Below, one piece after another: positions 1-10,814 of a DNA stretch of 64,000 bases. The translations under genes and the position numbers were made by a program. Where the stretch lies: positions 1,768,862 to 1,832,861 of the forward strand of contig LNKV01000003.1 of NCBI GenBank assembly GCA_001465935.1. The letters run 5' to 3'. Under the pieces are notes generated by a model. That model saw only the letters and a list, made by a program, of their open reading frames with translations. It was not told where the DNA came from and ran no database searches. This stretch comes from Clarireedia homoeocarpa (lineage: Eukaryota > Ascomycota > Leotiomycetes > Helotiales > Rutstroemiaceae). Position 1 is the stretch's first letter. Every line of letters starts with the position of its first letter.

Positions 1-991
1 CGACAAAGAAACAGAGGAAAAAGGAACTTTCAAGGGGGATGAAAGTGTCAAGAAAAGATCCAAGCTTCAAGACTTGCAACTCTTGCAAACACCCCAGTCC
101 CGGTCCCCGACGTGTGTCCACAATTACATGCTTCGTACATCTAAAAACGCCTCCCACACAACTAGGTGCAGACTCGAGGAGACGTCCCTTCTCCTTATGC
201 ATTGCATTCACAGTCCCACTCCTACTCAGGCCAAGACCCGAGCATCTCTATTAGGCCGATACAGGCAAGTTCGTCTCAGCCTTGCCAGCTGTTAGGCAAG
301 CACGGCGAGTTGGCCCCACGAATCAACAGCACGCAACAAATCACCGATGCGCCGACGCTAAGCAAGATAAGAGATAGTCAAGCCCCAGCCGAGCCAGCCT
401 CTTCTTAGTCATCAAATCCGGCTGAGCCTTGCGAAGCTTCTGAAAAACCAAGAAACGAGCTCGATGTAACCCGTCCGTACGGATGTAAGATTACCTGCTC
501 CCAAACACCATGATCCACCACCAACCTCTTCATTAATCTCCAACGGATCACGAGAATGGCGATGATGTACTTGGTACAATGCTTTGCTATACAATGGTTT
601 GCTAAAAACTAATCACCTTCTTTCTTCTTGCTAGTCGTTGTAAATCTAGAGATACCAAGTATAAGCAAACTATATAACGCAAACCAAAAATAATTCCGGT
701 GGCTGGAAGAAGGGTCCAATTTCTCTGCAACCTTATAAGCAACACGAATACTTGCATGATCCGCCGGTACTTCTTACTTTGTACATTCGACGGTTAAAGG
801 TGCTCACCGACTACAGATTCGGAAATTTTTCCATCTTTTAACACACGCAGCTATCCTTCAAGCTGCAAAACTTATCTCTAACAATCCATTGCTGCTTCGA
901 CAAGTCCCTGGTTAGAGATTCCTGGTGTGACAGTACCATTGTCCGTCTGCAACTCGCCTCTTCTTTCGAACCTCTACCCCAACTGGCAAAG
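1..991. other. 5' flank of the Crh gene, no gene seen
   Basis: There is no supported coding region. The open frames here are short, overlap each other and resemble no protein family. A TATA-like string (ctatataacg, about 669-678) lies roughly 320 bases before the Crh start codon, so part of this stretch is probably the promoter and 5' leader of that gene. Confidence 0.5.
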
Positions 992-2524
992 ATGGTGTCC
1001 AAACTGTTCGCTGCAGCAGCTACTGCATTGCTGTCTTCTCGATTGGCTCTCGCGCAAACCTACAGTTCTTGTAATCCACTATACTCAAGTATGTATTTAC
1101 TTCCTACTACCCCCCCAATAAACTCTCACTAATCTTGTAACCAGCTGGTTGTCCCGCAAATACTGCTCTTGGAAAGTCTATCGCTATCGATTTCACCCAC
1201 GGAGCAGTCGGCTCCTTCACCTCATCCGGTCCTGTCACCTACAATTCGAATGGCGTCTCGTTTACTGTGTCGAAGTCGGGAGATGCGCCCACGCTCTCCA
1301 GTATCTTCTACATCATGTTCGGCAAAGTGCAAATTTCAATGAAGGCAGCTCCGGGGGCAGGTATTGTTAGCACATTGGTCTTACAATCAGACGATTTAGA
1401 CGAGATTGATATGGAATGGCTGGGCGCAGACAGTACTCAGGTTCAGACGAATTATTTCGGCAAAGGCATGGTCACTGATTACAATCGTGGTGCATTCAAT
1501 CCCGCTGCGAACAACCAGGGCCAATTTATTACCTATACCATTGAATGGACTGCAGAACAACTTGTTTGGTCGGTAGGATCGACTGTGGTACGAGTGCTTA
1601 CGCCCGCCACCGCTGACGCGAACCAATATCCACAAACACCAATGCAAATCAAGTTTGGAGCATGGTCTGGAGGGGACTCGTCAAATGCTGCGGGAACTAT
1701 AGCTTGGGCACGCGGTCCAACTGATTATTCTGATGGACCATTCACCATGGTCGTTCAATCTATTGCTGTCACGGACTACTCGACTGGCACTCAATACAAG
1801 TATGGTGATGAATCCGGAAACTGGACCTCGATTGAAGCTGTAGGCGGATCAGTCAACGGAAATGTACCAAACTCAGCAACAATCGTCCAAACGGCTGGTG
1901 CCTCTGTAGCCACATCCGGTTCACCATCTATCCCAGCCGGTATCAACAATGGAAATAGCGCCACACGAACCGGATACCCGTGGGTAGCAGGAACCCAAAC
2001 TGTATCCCAGGTCACCTGGAGCACTGCACCAGGCATTCCATCCGGCTGGGAGATCTCTTCCGAAGGTAAAATCGTGCCGGTAAGTGCTGCGCCTATAAGT
2101 ACGTATCCAAAACCCCCCCTGTTTCCCCCTTATTTAAACCTCGGTTAGCGTATCCTAACATTTACAATAGACATCAACCGCATACACCCCTTACTCTTCT
2201 GTGGACCTCTCACCTTCTTCATCTTCGCTGCCGTCAGGCGCTGGCCTTGAAACTATCACGGGGTGGGATTCGCGCGGTTTTGCTACTACTCAAACGGTCG
2301 TCGCGGGTTATGGGACGGCGAGGAAAAGTTACGATGATCAAGGTTTCCTGATTACTAGCTCGGATGCTGGACCTACGACTGGTGCGGGAGGTATTTATAC
2401 TACTGCGGCTGGAGCGATTGGTGGGAAGGTCTTGAGTACAAATGCTGCAGCCGTGGCATGGAATGCTCGACCGACTTTACTAGGCGCTTTTGCTGCTGCT
2501 GCGGTCGGGGGCTTGTTTATATGA
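992..2524 (+). CDS. GPI-anchored GH16 cell-wall glucan-chitin transglycosylase (Crh1/Utr2 family)
   Basis: Three exons, 992-1088, 1145-2079 and 2171-2524, join in frame to 461 residues. Residues 1-21 form a signal peptide ending ALA. The GH16 catalytic motif DEIDMEWLG lies at about residues 118-126, with the nucleophile and acid/base glutamate/aspartate pattern intact, followed by the NYFGKG strand typical of Crh proteins. After the catalytic domain comes a Ser/Thr/Gly-rich stretch and a hydrophobic C-terminus (GAFAAAAVGGLFI), as expected for GPI attachment. In the family these enzymes cross-link chitin to beta-1,6/beta-1,3-glucan at the outer membrane and wall. Both introns have clean donors (GTATGT, GTAAGT) and CTAAT/CTAAC branch points. 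Without splicing the second intron, the frame runs only to 2148 and would lose the anchor. The family assignment is secure; which Crh paralogue it is cannot be told. Confidence 0.93.
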
Positions 2525-3278
2525 TTAGATGGTCATGTATTTATGGGCTTAGATGGCGTATAGGGTCAGATGGACTGGTTTGGGGAATTTAGGCGAATGG
2601 CAATTTGTATATAAACGGGTATGGATGGGTACGGGTACGGGTATGAGAAAAATGGCGGGATGCTTATCCATGGATATACGATGGGATATGATGGGATATG
2701 ATGGGATACGATCCTCATGTGTTTGACGATATTGTTGAGAATTTAATGATAATTGTGACGAAGAATTTGGGGGGAGGGGTGGGATGGGATGAAGGGGAGA
2801 TAGAAAGGAGATGGAATGAATGGATAAATAGGTGGATGGGTGGGTAGTTGCTATATACACCTTGTCTCTAGCTACTAGAAGTACCTACCTAAGCAAATAC
2901 CACCGAGATACCTTGCACAGCATGCACATCAGTGTTTCTTCAGTACTGCTCAGTAAAGTCATGCAGATGTAGTCTAAGTAATACTCATTCTCACATGAAT
3001 GCAAGGTGGAACAACATCACAGATCTCTCGATGTTCCCAGCTCATCTCTTCGTTACGTTACATACTGGGTATGTATATATATGTTCAAGGAGGTTGATGA
3101 AAGTTGAAGGGAGGGAAGGATAATGATACTTGTGGAGATATATATGTAAGAAGGAACTTTTGCTTGATAGAATCTAGCATTGAAATCCCATGGGCTCTCA
3201 TGGCCTAGTCCTCGTTTGTATCTTAGATTTTGAGATGCTCGGAGAAAAATATAGCACATTGCTCATACCTATATACAG
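2525..3278. other. Convergent intergenic region
   Basis: The region lies between the 3' ends of the Crh gene and the dienelactone-hydrolase gene. It holds a short imperfect tandem array of the 9-mer gggatatgat/gggatacgat at about 2670-2712 and purine-rich runs near 2770-2830. No protein-coding signal is seen. Confidence 0.5.
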
Positions 3279-4307
3279 TTAGTTAGCTTGGATAGGTTCT
3301 GTCGACATGCAAGTCCAAGTGTCTTCATACCCTCGAGCGTACTCCTTTAGATTGTTTTCATCAGATACTACGATTGGCAGTGATCAGCAGTAGTCCATCA
3401 GGCGTAGGTGTATATGATTCCAACTCCAAGTACTTACAATTAGCCCTAGCACCCATCCATCCATGATGCATGGTAGGGTAAGTCTCCACGACACCGTTTT
3501 TGCCGCTTTCGAGGATATCTTTGTATTGCTGGACAATTGTAGCGTCTTCGCCGTTGGAAGCCAGTACGATATGAGGGATTGTGATGGCTTCTGCATCTTC
3601 CTTCTTCAAGGCACTGGGATGGAGTTAGTGGGATCAACGTTATAGAAATGCTTCTATTCAAGCAAATAACTCACCCCGGATGGACCTGTCCAGATACCTT
3701 CCAAACTGTATCCTTACCAGACGAAACCGCAACAACCTTCAGATAAGTCAACAACATCGTCTATCTATATCTCACCAAGGTAAGAGAAAATCCACAGTAC
3801 CTTTCCACCCCAACACAATCCCAAGCTCGCCCAGCCACTTACACCGTCCCACCGCTTCCCAAACTCCCCAACCAGATCTCTGGTCATCTTCCCCCAATTC
3901 TCATAATCATACGCCTTCCCCATGAAATCCGTCTTCTCTGCTTTCGCTGCCTCACTCGCATCAGGAGCGAACCATTCAGCTTTCGCTCCTTTTCCCTGGA
4001 AGAAATCCGGCACGATGACAGCGGTGCTGAGAGGTGCTAAGGCTGCTGCGAGGAGGTCGGCGCCTTGTAGGGTTTGCGGTGATGTGCCGAAGATGTCGTA
4101 GATGACCATTAGTGCGGTTTTGGGGGTGGAGGGTCCTGGAGTGTATGGTTAGGGGGGGCGTGGTGGGTGCGAGGAACTTGTCGAGGAGGGGGACAACGTA
4201 CCGGATATGTAGACGGGCAGACCAGAGATGGTTTCCCAGGTTCCTTTCTCCTCGTAGTCTGCTACTTTCACGGGCGGGATGGTATTACATGCTTTATGGG
4301 TAGCCAT
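3279..4307 (-). CDS. Dienelactone hydrolase family protein (alpha/beta hydrolase)
   Basis: Five exons on the minus strand, 4307-4202, 4135-3801, 3736-3675, 3613-3438 and 3367-3279, total 768 nt and encode 255 residues, the normal length for the fungal DLH family. The nucleophile elbow is GLCWGG with Cys143, the hallmark cysteine of this family in place of serine. The charge-relay partners are an aspartate near residue 185 (SNGED) and a histidine at 217/218 (MHHGW). The short C-terminal exon supplies the conserved tail containing EYARGYE. All introns show GT-AG ends and CTAAC-type branches. Substrates of fungal members are mostly unknown. Bacterial relatives open dienelactone rings in chloroaromatic degradation, so the activity here is inferred only as hydrolysis of a lactone or ester. 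The protein is cytosolic, with no signal peptide. Confidence 0.9.
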
Positions 4308-5897
4308 TATGGATGCGTGGAACTGTTGTAGGAGAATCAAGGAATTGGCGAATAGTGTGATGTATATCTAGGTAACGAAGAGAGAGTTGATTTCAAGAGA
4401 GCTTTGAACTGTTGATGACCCTTCAATAAAGGTAGGATATGCCCAATTTATACATTTTGAGATTTACTAATTTTGGGGTGCATAGCATCGCTAGGTCGGT
4501 ATTTTGAGGATGCGATGATGTCGGTGATAACGGCGGTTTGGGTGAGATCTCCATATCCGTCTAACTTCCCCATTTGGGTTGCAGGTGATGAAGAAGAGGA
4601 AAGCGACATAGCCATGGTGTGTAGCCATGTATACTGTTCGCATTTCATATTCCAGGATTTTTACGTGGCTGTGGAACTCGATATGTTTTGACATGAGATG
4701 CACAACTGTGAAGTAGGCCGATGCCCCCCTTGGGGACGCATGTGGTGCCAAGCCACTACTGAGACCCTGCTTGGTGGCCGTACTTCGACGGCGTGCTAGG
4801 GCAAAATAACTACAAGTCGTAGCTATGAAGAAACTCGTAGTTTTCCTTTATTCCCACATAAAGCTTCATGCATCGCTTTCGTGATCTTTATTGCTTATCA
4901 GAATACAAGCCATGTCATATCAAGATATCAAGTGCGCTGTCGACGATAGCCTGCGATGCTACTTCGATCCCGCCTTTTCTATGAAGAAACGGTAGGCTGA
5001 CTTGGGACAGCATCATCCAGGCAATTTTCCTCCTCAATACTACTCAATATGAGAATCTTCAAGTGGATCGTCCATTCTTTGGGATATTGTGATTGCTGTT
5101 TCATATTGACCTTATTATTGTCTAGATTTTTGCACCGGGAAGGCCCGCCTTTGTTTCCTCCTTCCTCTATTGCTACCGACACTAATTTGCAACAATCTGA
5201 TTATCATCTTTATTGACAACAAAAGTCCAGTTCATTGAATAGAGGTTGCAGTTTAACTCTGTATTCGTATGTGCGTTCTTTCGGGGGCTTCCCAGTTTAA
5301 AGACAATGGATGTTCACCGCAGTGTGGTTGCATATTACACTCAGGAATTTATGCGCAATGCAGTACCGAGCAGATTGATATGAGCAACAGATTTCATACG
5401 CTTCTAGCCAATCATCTAAGCTTATGCCGTCATAACGATATATTCCATGGGTCCTCGGAAGAGAGAGCAGGGACGATGTGTTCAGCGGTAAGATGATCAT
5501 CACGGTCACAGGTCAAATGTACTCTACCAAAGTTTACATCATTGGCGACATGGACTCGCCGAACAGAGAGGCCTTTCTCCGCTGTGGGAGAAGATATATT
5601 GCGTAGGTCTGAATCTGCTCTGGATGATTTGGCACAGCTTTCGATACAACAGGTTAATGCATCTATCATACACAATTATCTGGATGAGAGATTACAAAAA
5701 ATTTCTTTGGAGAGAATAATATCTAAGGCCACAAGGATGATCACCCTCCGTTGGTCTTTGAAAACATTGATTCATCTGTGGACATGCAAAACTTTGCGAT
5801 TATGGTAAAGAGACTCGCCGAGTCACTACGTCCGAATCAGCCTTGGAAACAAATCGATGAGATTTTTAGGCTGTTTTTCTACTTACAGAAGCTCCAG
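4308..5897. other. Mostly non-coding stretch with two helical open segments of unknown origin
   Basis: From 4308 to about 5250 I see nothing. From 5542 to 5880 two open segments occur in different frames. One, around 5590-5720, contains the helical string SALDDLAQLSIQQVNASI. The other, around 5735-5880, contains VFENIDSSVDMQNFAI. They look like coding-type helical sequence separated by a frame slip near 5725, but I recognise no family, and neither resembles the N-terminal half of the reductase remnant that follows. This may be a decayed gene. Confidence 0.3.
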
Positions 5898-6436
5898 AGC
5901 AGATCAGCTCTGTGTTCCCCGCGTATTGCGCCTCCAAAATCGCCACTCTCAATGCCACGGATGCGTTTGTAGAGAAACACAACCCGCACTTTGACGTTGT
6001 GAAGATATTCCCCGGATTCGTTTACGGGAAAGACGAACGCGCGACCGATGTCAAATCGTTGATGTCGGGTTCAAACAGGCTGCTTCTGGCGATCCTTCAG
6101 GGACAAAAGTTCCAAGAGCCGAGGTTGGCAGGCGCTGCAGATGTCAAAGATGTAGCACGAGTCCACGTGCTGGCACTGGATAAGGAAAAGGCAGGGACGC
6201 AGGATTTTGGAGTCACGGCCCCAATGGTTTATGATGATGCTTTCGAAGTTGTGAGGAAGTATTTTCCCAAAGAAGTGGAGGAAGGTATTTTTAAGCAGGG
6301 GGGCCAGCCGAGTTTGCGGATTCATTGGAATTCGGAGAAGACGGAGAACGTGCTTGGGATTAAGTTCAGAACTTTTGAAGATATGGTGCTTGATGTTACT
6401 AGACAGTATCTGGAGTTCTCGGGCAAAGCTGCATAG
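5898..6436 (+). pseudogene. C-terminal half of an NAD-dependent epimerase / dihydroflavonol-reductase-like protein
   Basis: An acceptor-like site (tttctacttacag, ending about 5895) opens a frame reading EAPEQISSVFPAYCASK and continuing for about 175 residues to a stop at 6434-6436. It contains the YxxxK catalytic motif (YCASK), then IFPGFVYGKDERA and VKDVARVHVLAL. These elements match the second half of extended short-chain dehydrogenases of the cinnamoyl-CoA reductase/DFR-like group. The N-terminal NAD-binding half (GxxGxxG and about 130 residues) should lie upstream, but I cannot find it in any frame over the preceding 1.5 kb. The simplest reading is a 5'-truncated pseudogene. A spliced gene with an unrecognised upstream exon remains possible. 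Confidence 0.6.
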
Positions 6437-7642
6437 ACTCTATGTAACGATGAATTGTATCAAGAGAGGAACCTCGACGGGCAACACCATCCATCCCCAA
6501 CCGCCGCCAATCACACACATTCATAAAAAAGAACACACAAAAGCAAACGAGATCAATCAGTTGAGCCTTTTACTCGTTCACTATTTCTTACACAATACGA
6601 GTTATAAATTCCAAACTTTAACAATTTGCAATGGGTATCATAACATACCCCCAACGTAAACTGAAAAGATGTAAAAAGGATAGTGCCAAAAATACTTTAA
6701 GAGCCCCCCGTTCCCCGCGTATCCATTCCCTGAAACTTCAAAGAAAGTGAGTGAGAATGAGTGCAATTCACTCAAGTCTTTCCTCTTTTCCTGGTTCTCC
6801 TTTCCGCCCAACCGACCCAAGCCTTATATATCAGTTCCTCCAGTATCAAATCGATTTCCACCCACCACCTCTTACCTAACCAACCCAGCCGCGATACCCT
6901 ACCCGCCTACCTGCCCGCCCATTCCCATCTCCGAATCCAGACCCTACCGCCGTCCTACCACACCCCCAAAAAAGTGGAGAACCGTGTGCCCAGGAAAGTA
7001 AATAGCTAAAGTCATCCCTCATCTCCGCGTATCACAATCTTTGAAAACAAAGGAAGTTCGGATCGCATACCACATCACCAACCCCCTACCAAGGGAGATG
7101 TAGTTAGTAGACTTTGGTTTGAGAGAAATGTAGTAGCATTCATATCGTAAAGCCCAGAAAGTCCGAATAGACTTGGCAACAAAACCAGCAAAGAAAAACA
7201 ACAGGAAAAACAACCATAAACCAAAAAAAAAAAAAAAAAAAAAAAAAAAACAAACTTGTTACCCCACGCCCCTCAAAAGCAAATGGGTATTTCCTCTTAA
7301 AATATTTCCCATGAAAGTTCCGAAGTATCGCAAAAGAAGAAATTTCTAACTTGTTTTGCCTGTGATTTTCATCTTTGAGAGCGCCCGCATGCTTTTTCTT
7401 TGCTAACCAAAAGAAACTTTCGCAAGCACAAGAGCAAACGCAATGCTACCTAAAACAGTGCACGAAAACCAAGTCAGAAAAACTTGAAAAATCAAAACAA
7501 ACAAGATGTACGCATGTGAAAAAAGTGGTATTTTGGGTATTGCGCGCCAGGGTATATCCAGCCGTTGTGTACGATATAATAGACGTACAGAGAGACAATC
7601 GAGGAAACAAAGGAATAAAAGGTTGGAGGTATAATGAGTTTT
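6437..7642. other. Convergent intergenic region with a long poly-A tract
   Basis: No coding signal. The region contains pyrimidine-rich sequence at 6780-6960 and the 28-nt A run annotated separately. It probably holds the 3' untranslated ends of the KH-protein gene (minus) and of the reductase remnant (plus). Confidence 0.5.
7223..7250. repeat. Poly-A homopolymer, 28 nt
   Basis: This is an uninterrupted run of A on the plus strand downstream of the KH-protein gene. There is no neighbouring retroelement-type sequence or obvious target duplication, so simple slippage is as likely as a retroposed tail. Its length is prone to sequencing error. Confidence 0.9.
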
Positions 7643-10600
7643 TTAAGAACGCGGTGGTCCAATTGGACCTGGGTATCCTGAGTTTGCAGAGTTAGAAGTC
7701 GATGGGCGTCCACTATCAATCGAAGCTCGCATGCTATGTCTTGGTGTAGCATCGCCCGGGTGTCCATGCATGTGCTTGTGATCATTGTTGATGCTACCAT
7801 TTCCAAAATGACGAGTAGGCCATGGGGTAGTGTCGTCGTCCGGCAAATTGACACCACTGTCGTTCCATGGGTTTCGGTCCGCATTGAAGCTTCGTGTAGA
7901 TTCGATAGAAATCAAAGAGGTCTTTGAAACGTTACCAGACCCATTCTTGAAGAATGATCCACCGGGTGATTGTGAACTGTTCTTGCGACCATTTAAGAAT
8001 GAAGAGAAGGATGATGACATGCTACCAGGCTTTCGAAGTTTGTCAAAAATGTTGCTTCTCTCCCTTGCGACATCATCACCGAAGGAAGGTTTGGTAGGCG
8101 AATCAGTTGAGACTGGCGTAGGCGCATGCTGCAGGAGCTTAGAATCGAAATATTGTAATGATTCTTCGAAGGAATCAGATTTCGGGCGAGGAATAGTGCC
8201 TTTCACGGTGGTCACATGAACGCCAGCTGAGGCAAGGTTGGAGAACAAGAATTCAATGGCATCCCGAACACCACCGGCGTTATTTCTTGTAAATGATAAG
8301 TGGAGGACCACAGTTGGGCCGCCATCCTCGGTACGTTCCGATGAATTTTCTTGGACCTCAGCATCGACAACATACTGTGACTTGAGTTTTGGCACCAATT
8401 CTGTCTTGAAGGCTTTCGAATTGAAGTACTTCATGAGCTCTGGGGTACGGACGAGGACGAGGTCATGATTGTCTGGCACCATGCCAAGGAACTCATCCAC
8501 GCAGTGAGGAACTTGCCATTCTGGTCCGGATATAGTAACGTCGTCGCTAGCTTGTTCAGTGCTTGGGAATAGGATCTTGCAGTTCCACTTCTTCTCGAGC
8601 TCTTCGATTTGCTTAAGGCGGGCAATGAGCTGTCTGTGATACAACCGATCGACGATGACAATTTGCGATGTAAATTCGGAGTCCACCCGGTCGACCATAT
8701 CCAGAATTTCGGACTTGACGAGCTCCAGATTTTGAGCATTACGTGCTGGAGTTCGACAAATGACATTGTCGGCTTTAATATCGTCATCCTCCCGACCAAC
8801 ACCACCGCGATCCATTACATTCGAAAACTTGACGAAAACGGAATGCTTCTTCATGATCCTTTGGATGTGTTGACCGCCGATTCCGATGATGCGTTTATGG
8901 TACTGATCAGGAACATGGAAAGAGATCGAGGCTGGCATTTCTTGTTCAACCAGGGCAAGGCCAGTCTTCATAGCTTCATAGTTACCACCGCAAACATCGA
9001 TGTTGAAGTTGTACTCATTGAAGCCATCAAAGATGATTTGAACGCTACCTAAACTCGAGGTTAATCATATGTTGTATGGAAAGAACATATCCATGTACTT
9101 ACTTTGGCCCATGATCTTGTTAATTTTGCCATTCTTCTTTCCACTGACGAATTCCTTGTGCTCGTTTGCAAGTTCAATCTTCACACGAATCTGATATTGT
9201 GCTCGCTTGACGAAAGGAATAGCATCAATAACAAACAATGCGGCCTTGACGGCATCATCAGAACCCGTGATTGTCCACTGCAACTTGTCGAATGTTACGT
9301 CTGCGTCTGAGTTGGCGCAGATATCGGATAGCATGGTTCTGATCTGGGGTGTGGATGGTTGCTGCTGGATATTTGTTGCTTGAATCCACCAGGAGGCGCT
9401 ATAGAATTGTCCAGCCTATTCAACATTTAGCAAGGTACTCAACTGCTATGGAGAATGTATTGTTTACCATAGACATGATTTCCCTAACAGTCCGCTCAAC
9501 ATGAAGACCTTCCACGCCTTGGATTCTGATCATATTGCGTTGCGAAGCTAGGGCGGGAAACTGGATGAAGGTTCCGTTTGTCTCCATAATTTTGCGAACT
9601 TTGTCCAACCTAGTCAGAAGAATACTGTCAATCTTAGCTGCAGATACGTGAGCATCTTTCATAAAGAGTCTTGTCATTCTAACGAGTTCATGGATCTTGC
9701 TTTTGGCCATGGCTATGTTTTGTGGGCTATCACCCGTTATCAAGATCTCTTCTGGATTTCGACGTTGAGCACCTTTTGGGCAGTATCTGTAGACCTGGGA
9801 GAACGGTGGTGGGAAGTAGATGGCAGTGTTTGTGGCAGACTCAATCATTTTAATGTTCTTTCGAGATCGTCCACAGACCACAGTATGAAGAGAGAGTTCA
9901 AGGATAGCACCATCGATCATACGTCCGAGCTACATAATGGATCAGTGAGCGTCTTTCGAGGGAAATAGTACTAGACAACATACCAGCTTGTCAATGTAAA
10001 CCAGAACTCTTGTCTTTGCGTGTTCGGCGCTCTCCATATCACCATATACTGCCACTCTCCATCGAAGATCTCTCCCTGCCTCGCCATTGCTGTTCAATCC
10101 ATCTGTTAACGAGGCGAACTTTGGTCCAAGAAGAAAGATGTCGACACCACAGAACGATGCAATTTGATCTAAGTGGTCTATAACTGCTGTCTTTAATGCT
10201 GTCTTTGATTCATCGATGATTAATTCTCCGTCTACTTCAATGACGGCACAACGCTGTTTTCACATTAGCGACCCATATTCCGACCTAAAACCGGAATTCA
10301 ATCGTACCAAAGCGAGCGGGGTATCATTTAGAATCGTCTCTCTACTCTTGTGTACCAGCTCCGGGCTTCCCGAAAGACACACGTTCGTTACTTGCTGCTT
10401 GATGCGTTTGGGTTCCGTAACTTGGACATGAGCTTCTATAGGTAATGGGCCTTCTGTAAGTTCTCTGCATAGCTTGCTCAGGTTTTCGACATTTGTGGTG
10501 TGTACGGGCAGTTTCCATACTGGGACGTCATCAGGCGCGTCTTCGGGATGTGTCCATCGTAAGACGGCATCCGCCGTAGCGTATAGTATATCCTCTGTAT

Positions 10601-10814
10601 TGGGGCCTGCGAGGTCCGACGCGAAAGGTACGTTAAATGAATAGTGAATGATGGAATCTTGAGCATTTGGTGGCAGTATCGGCGACGGTGCATGTGTCGG
10701 CTTTGAGTGAGGCGTCGTCATTGAGGTCATACCAGGCATGGTCGGTCGCGACATGCTGAATCCAGGGCCCGACCAATGCCTCATATTGCCCCCAATATTG
10801 ACCAATTTATTCAT
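7643..10814 (-). CDS. Multi-KH-domain RNA-binding protein (vigilin/Bicaudal-C-like)
   Basis: Five exons on the minus strand, 10814-10308, 10253-9984, 9929-9468, 9415-9103 and 9048-7643, join to 985 residues with an exact frame. KH signatures with the GxxG loop are visible at about residue 279 (GRSRKN, followed by YFPPPF and EEILITG), about 510 (GKINKIMG) and about 570 (IIGIGGQHIQRIMKK). Additional degenerate KH-like blocks lie between them. The N-terminal 30 residues and the last 250 are low-complexity and Ser/Pro/Gly-rich. Multi-KH proteins of this kind bind mRNA or ssRNA in the cytoplasm and affect translation and localisation. The first intron is supported by the in-frame TGA just before its acceptor, and the other introns have GTATGT/GTAAGT donors. 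The start is the only upstream ATG in frame, but an additional 5' exon cannot be excluded. No specific orthologue is claimed. Confidence 0.86.

Noticed and set aside
39..408. Three overlapping plus-strand open frames
   Set aside because: Short, mutually overlapping, no family resemblance, no splice signals that extend them.
7223..7250. Poly-A run as the tail of a retroposed element
   Set aside because: No element body or target duplication next to it.
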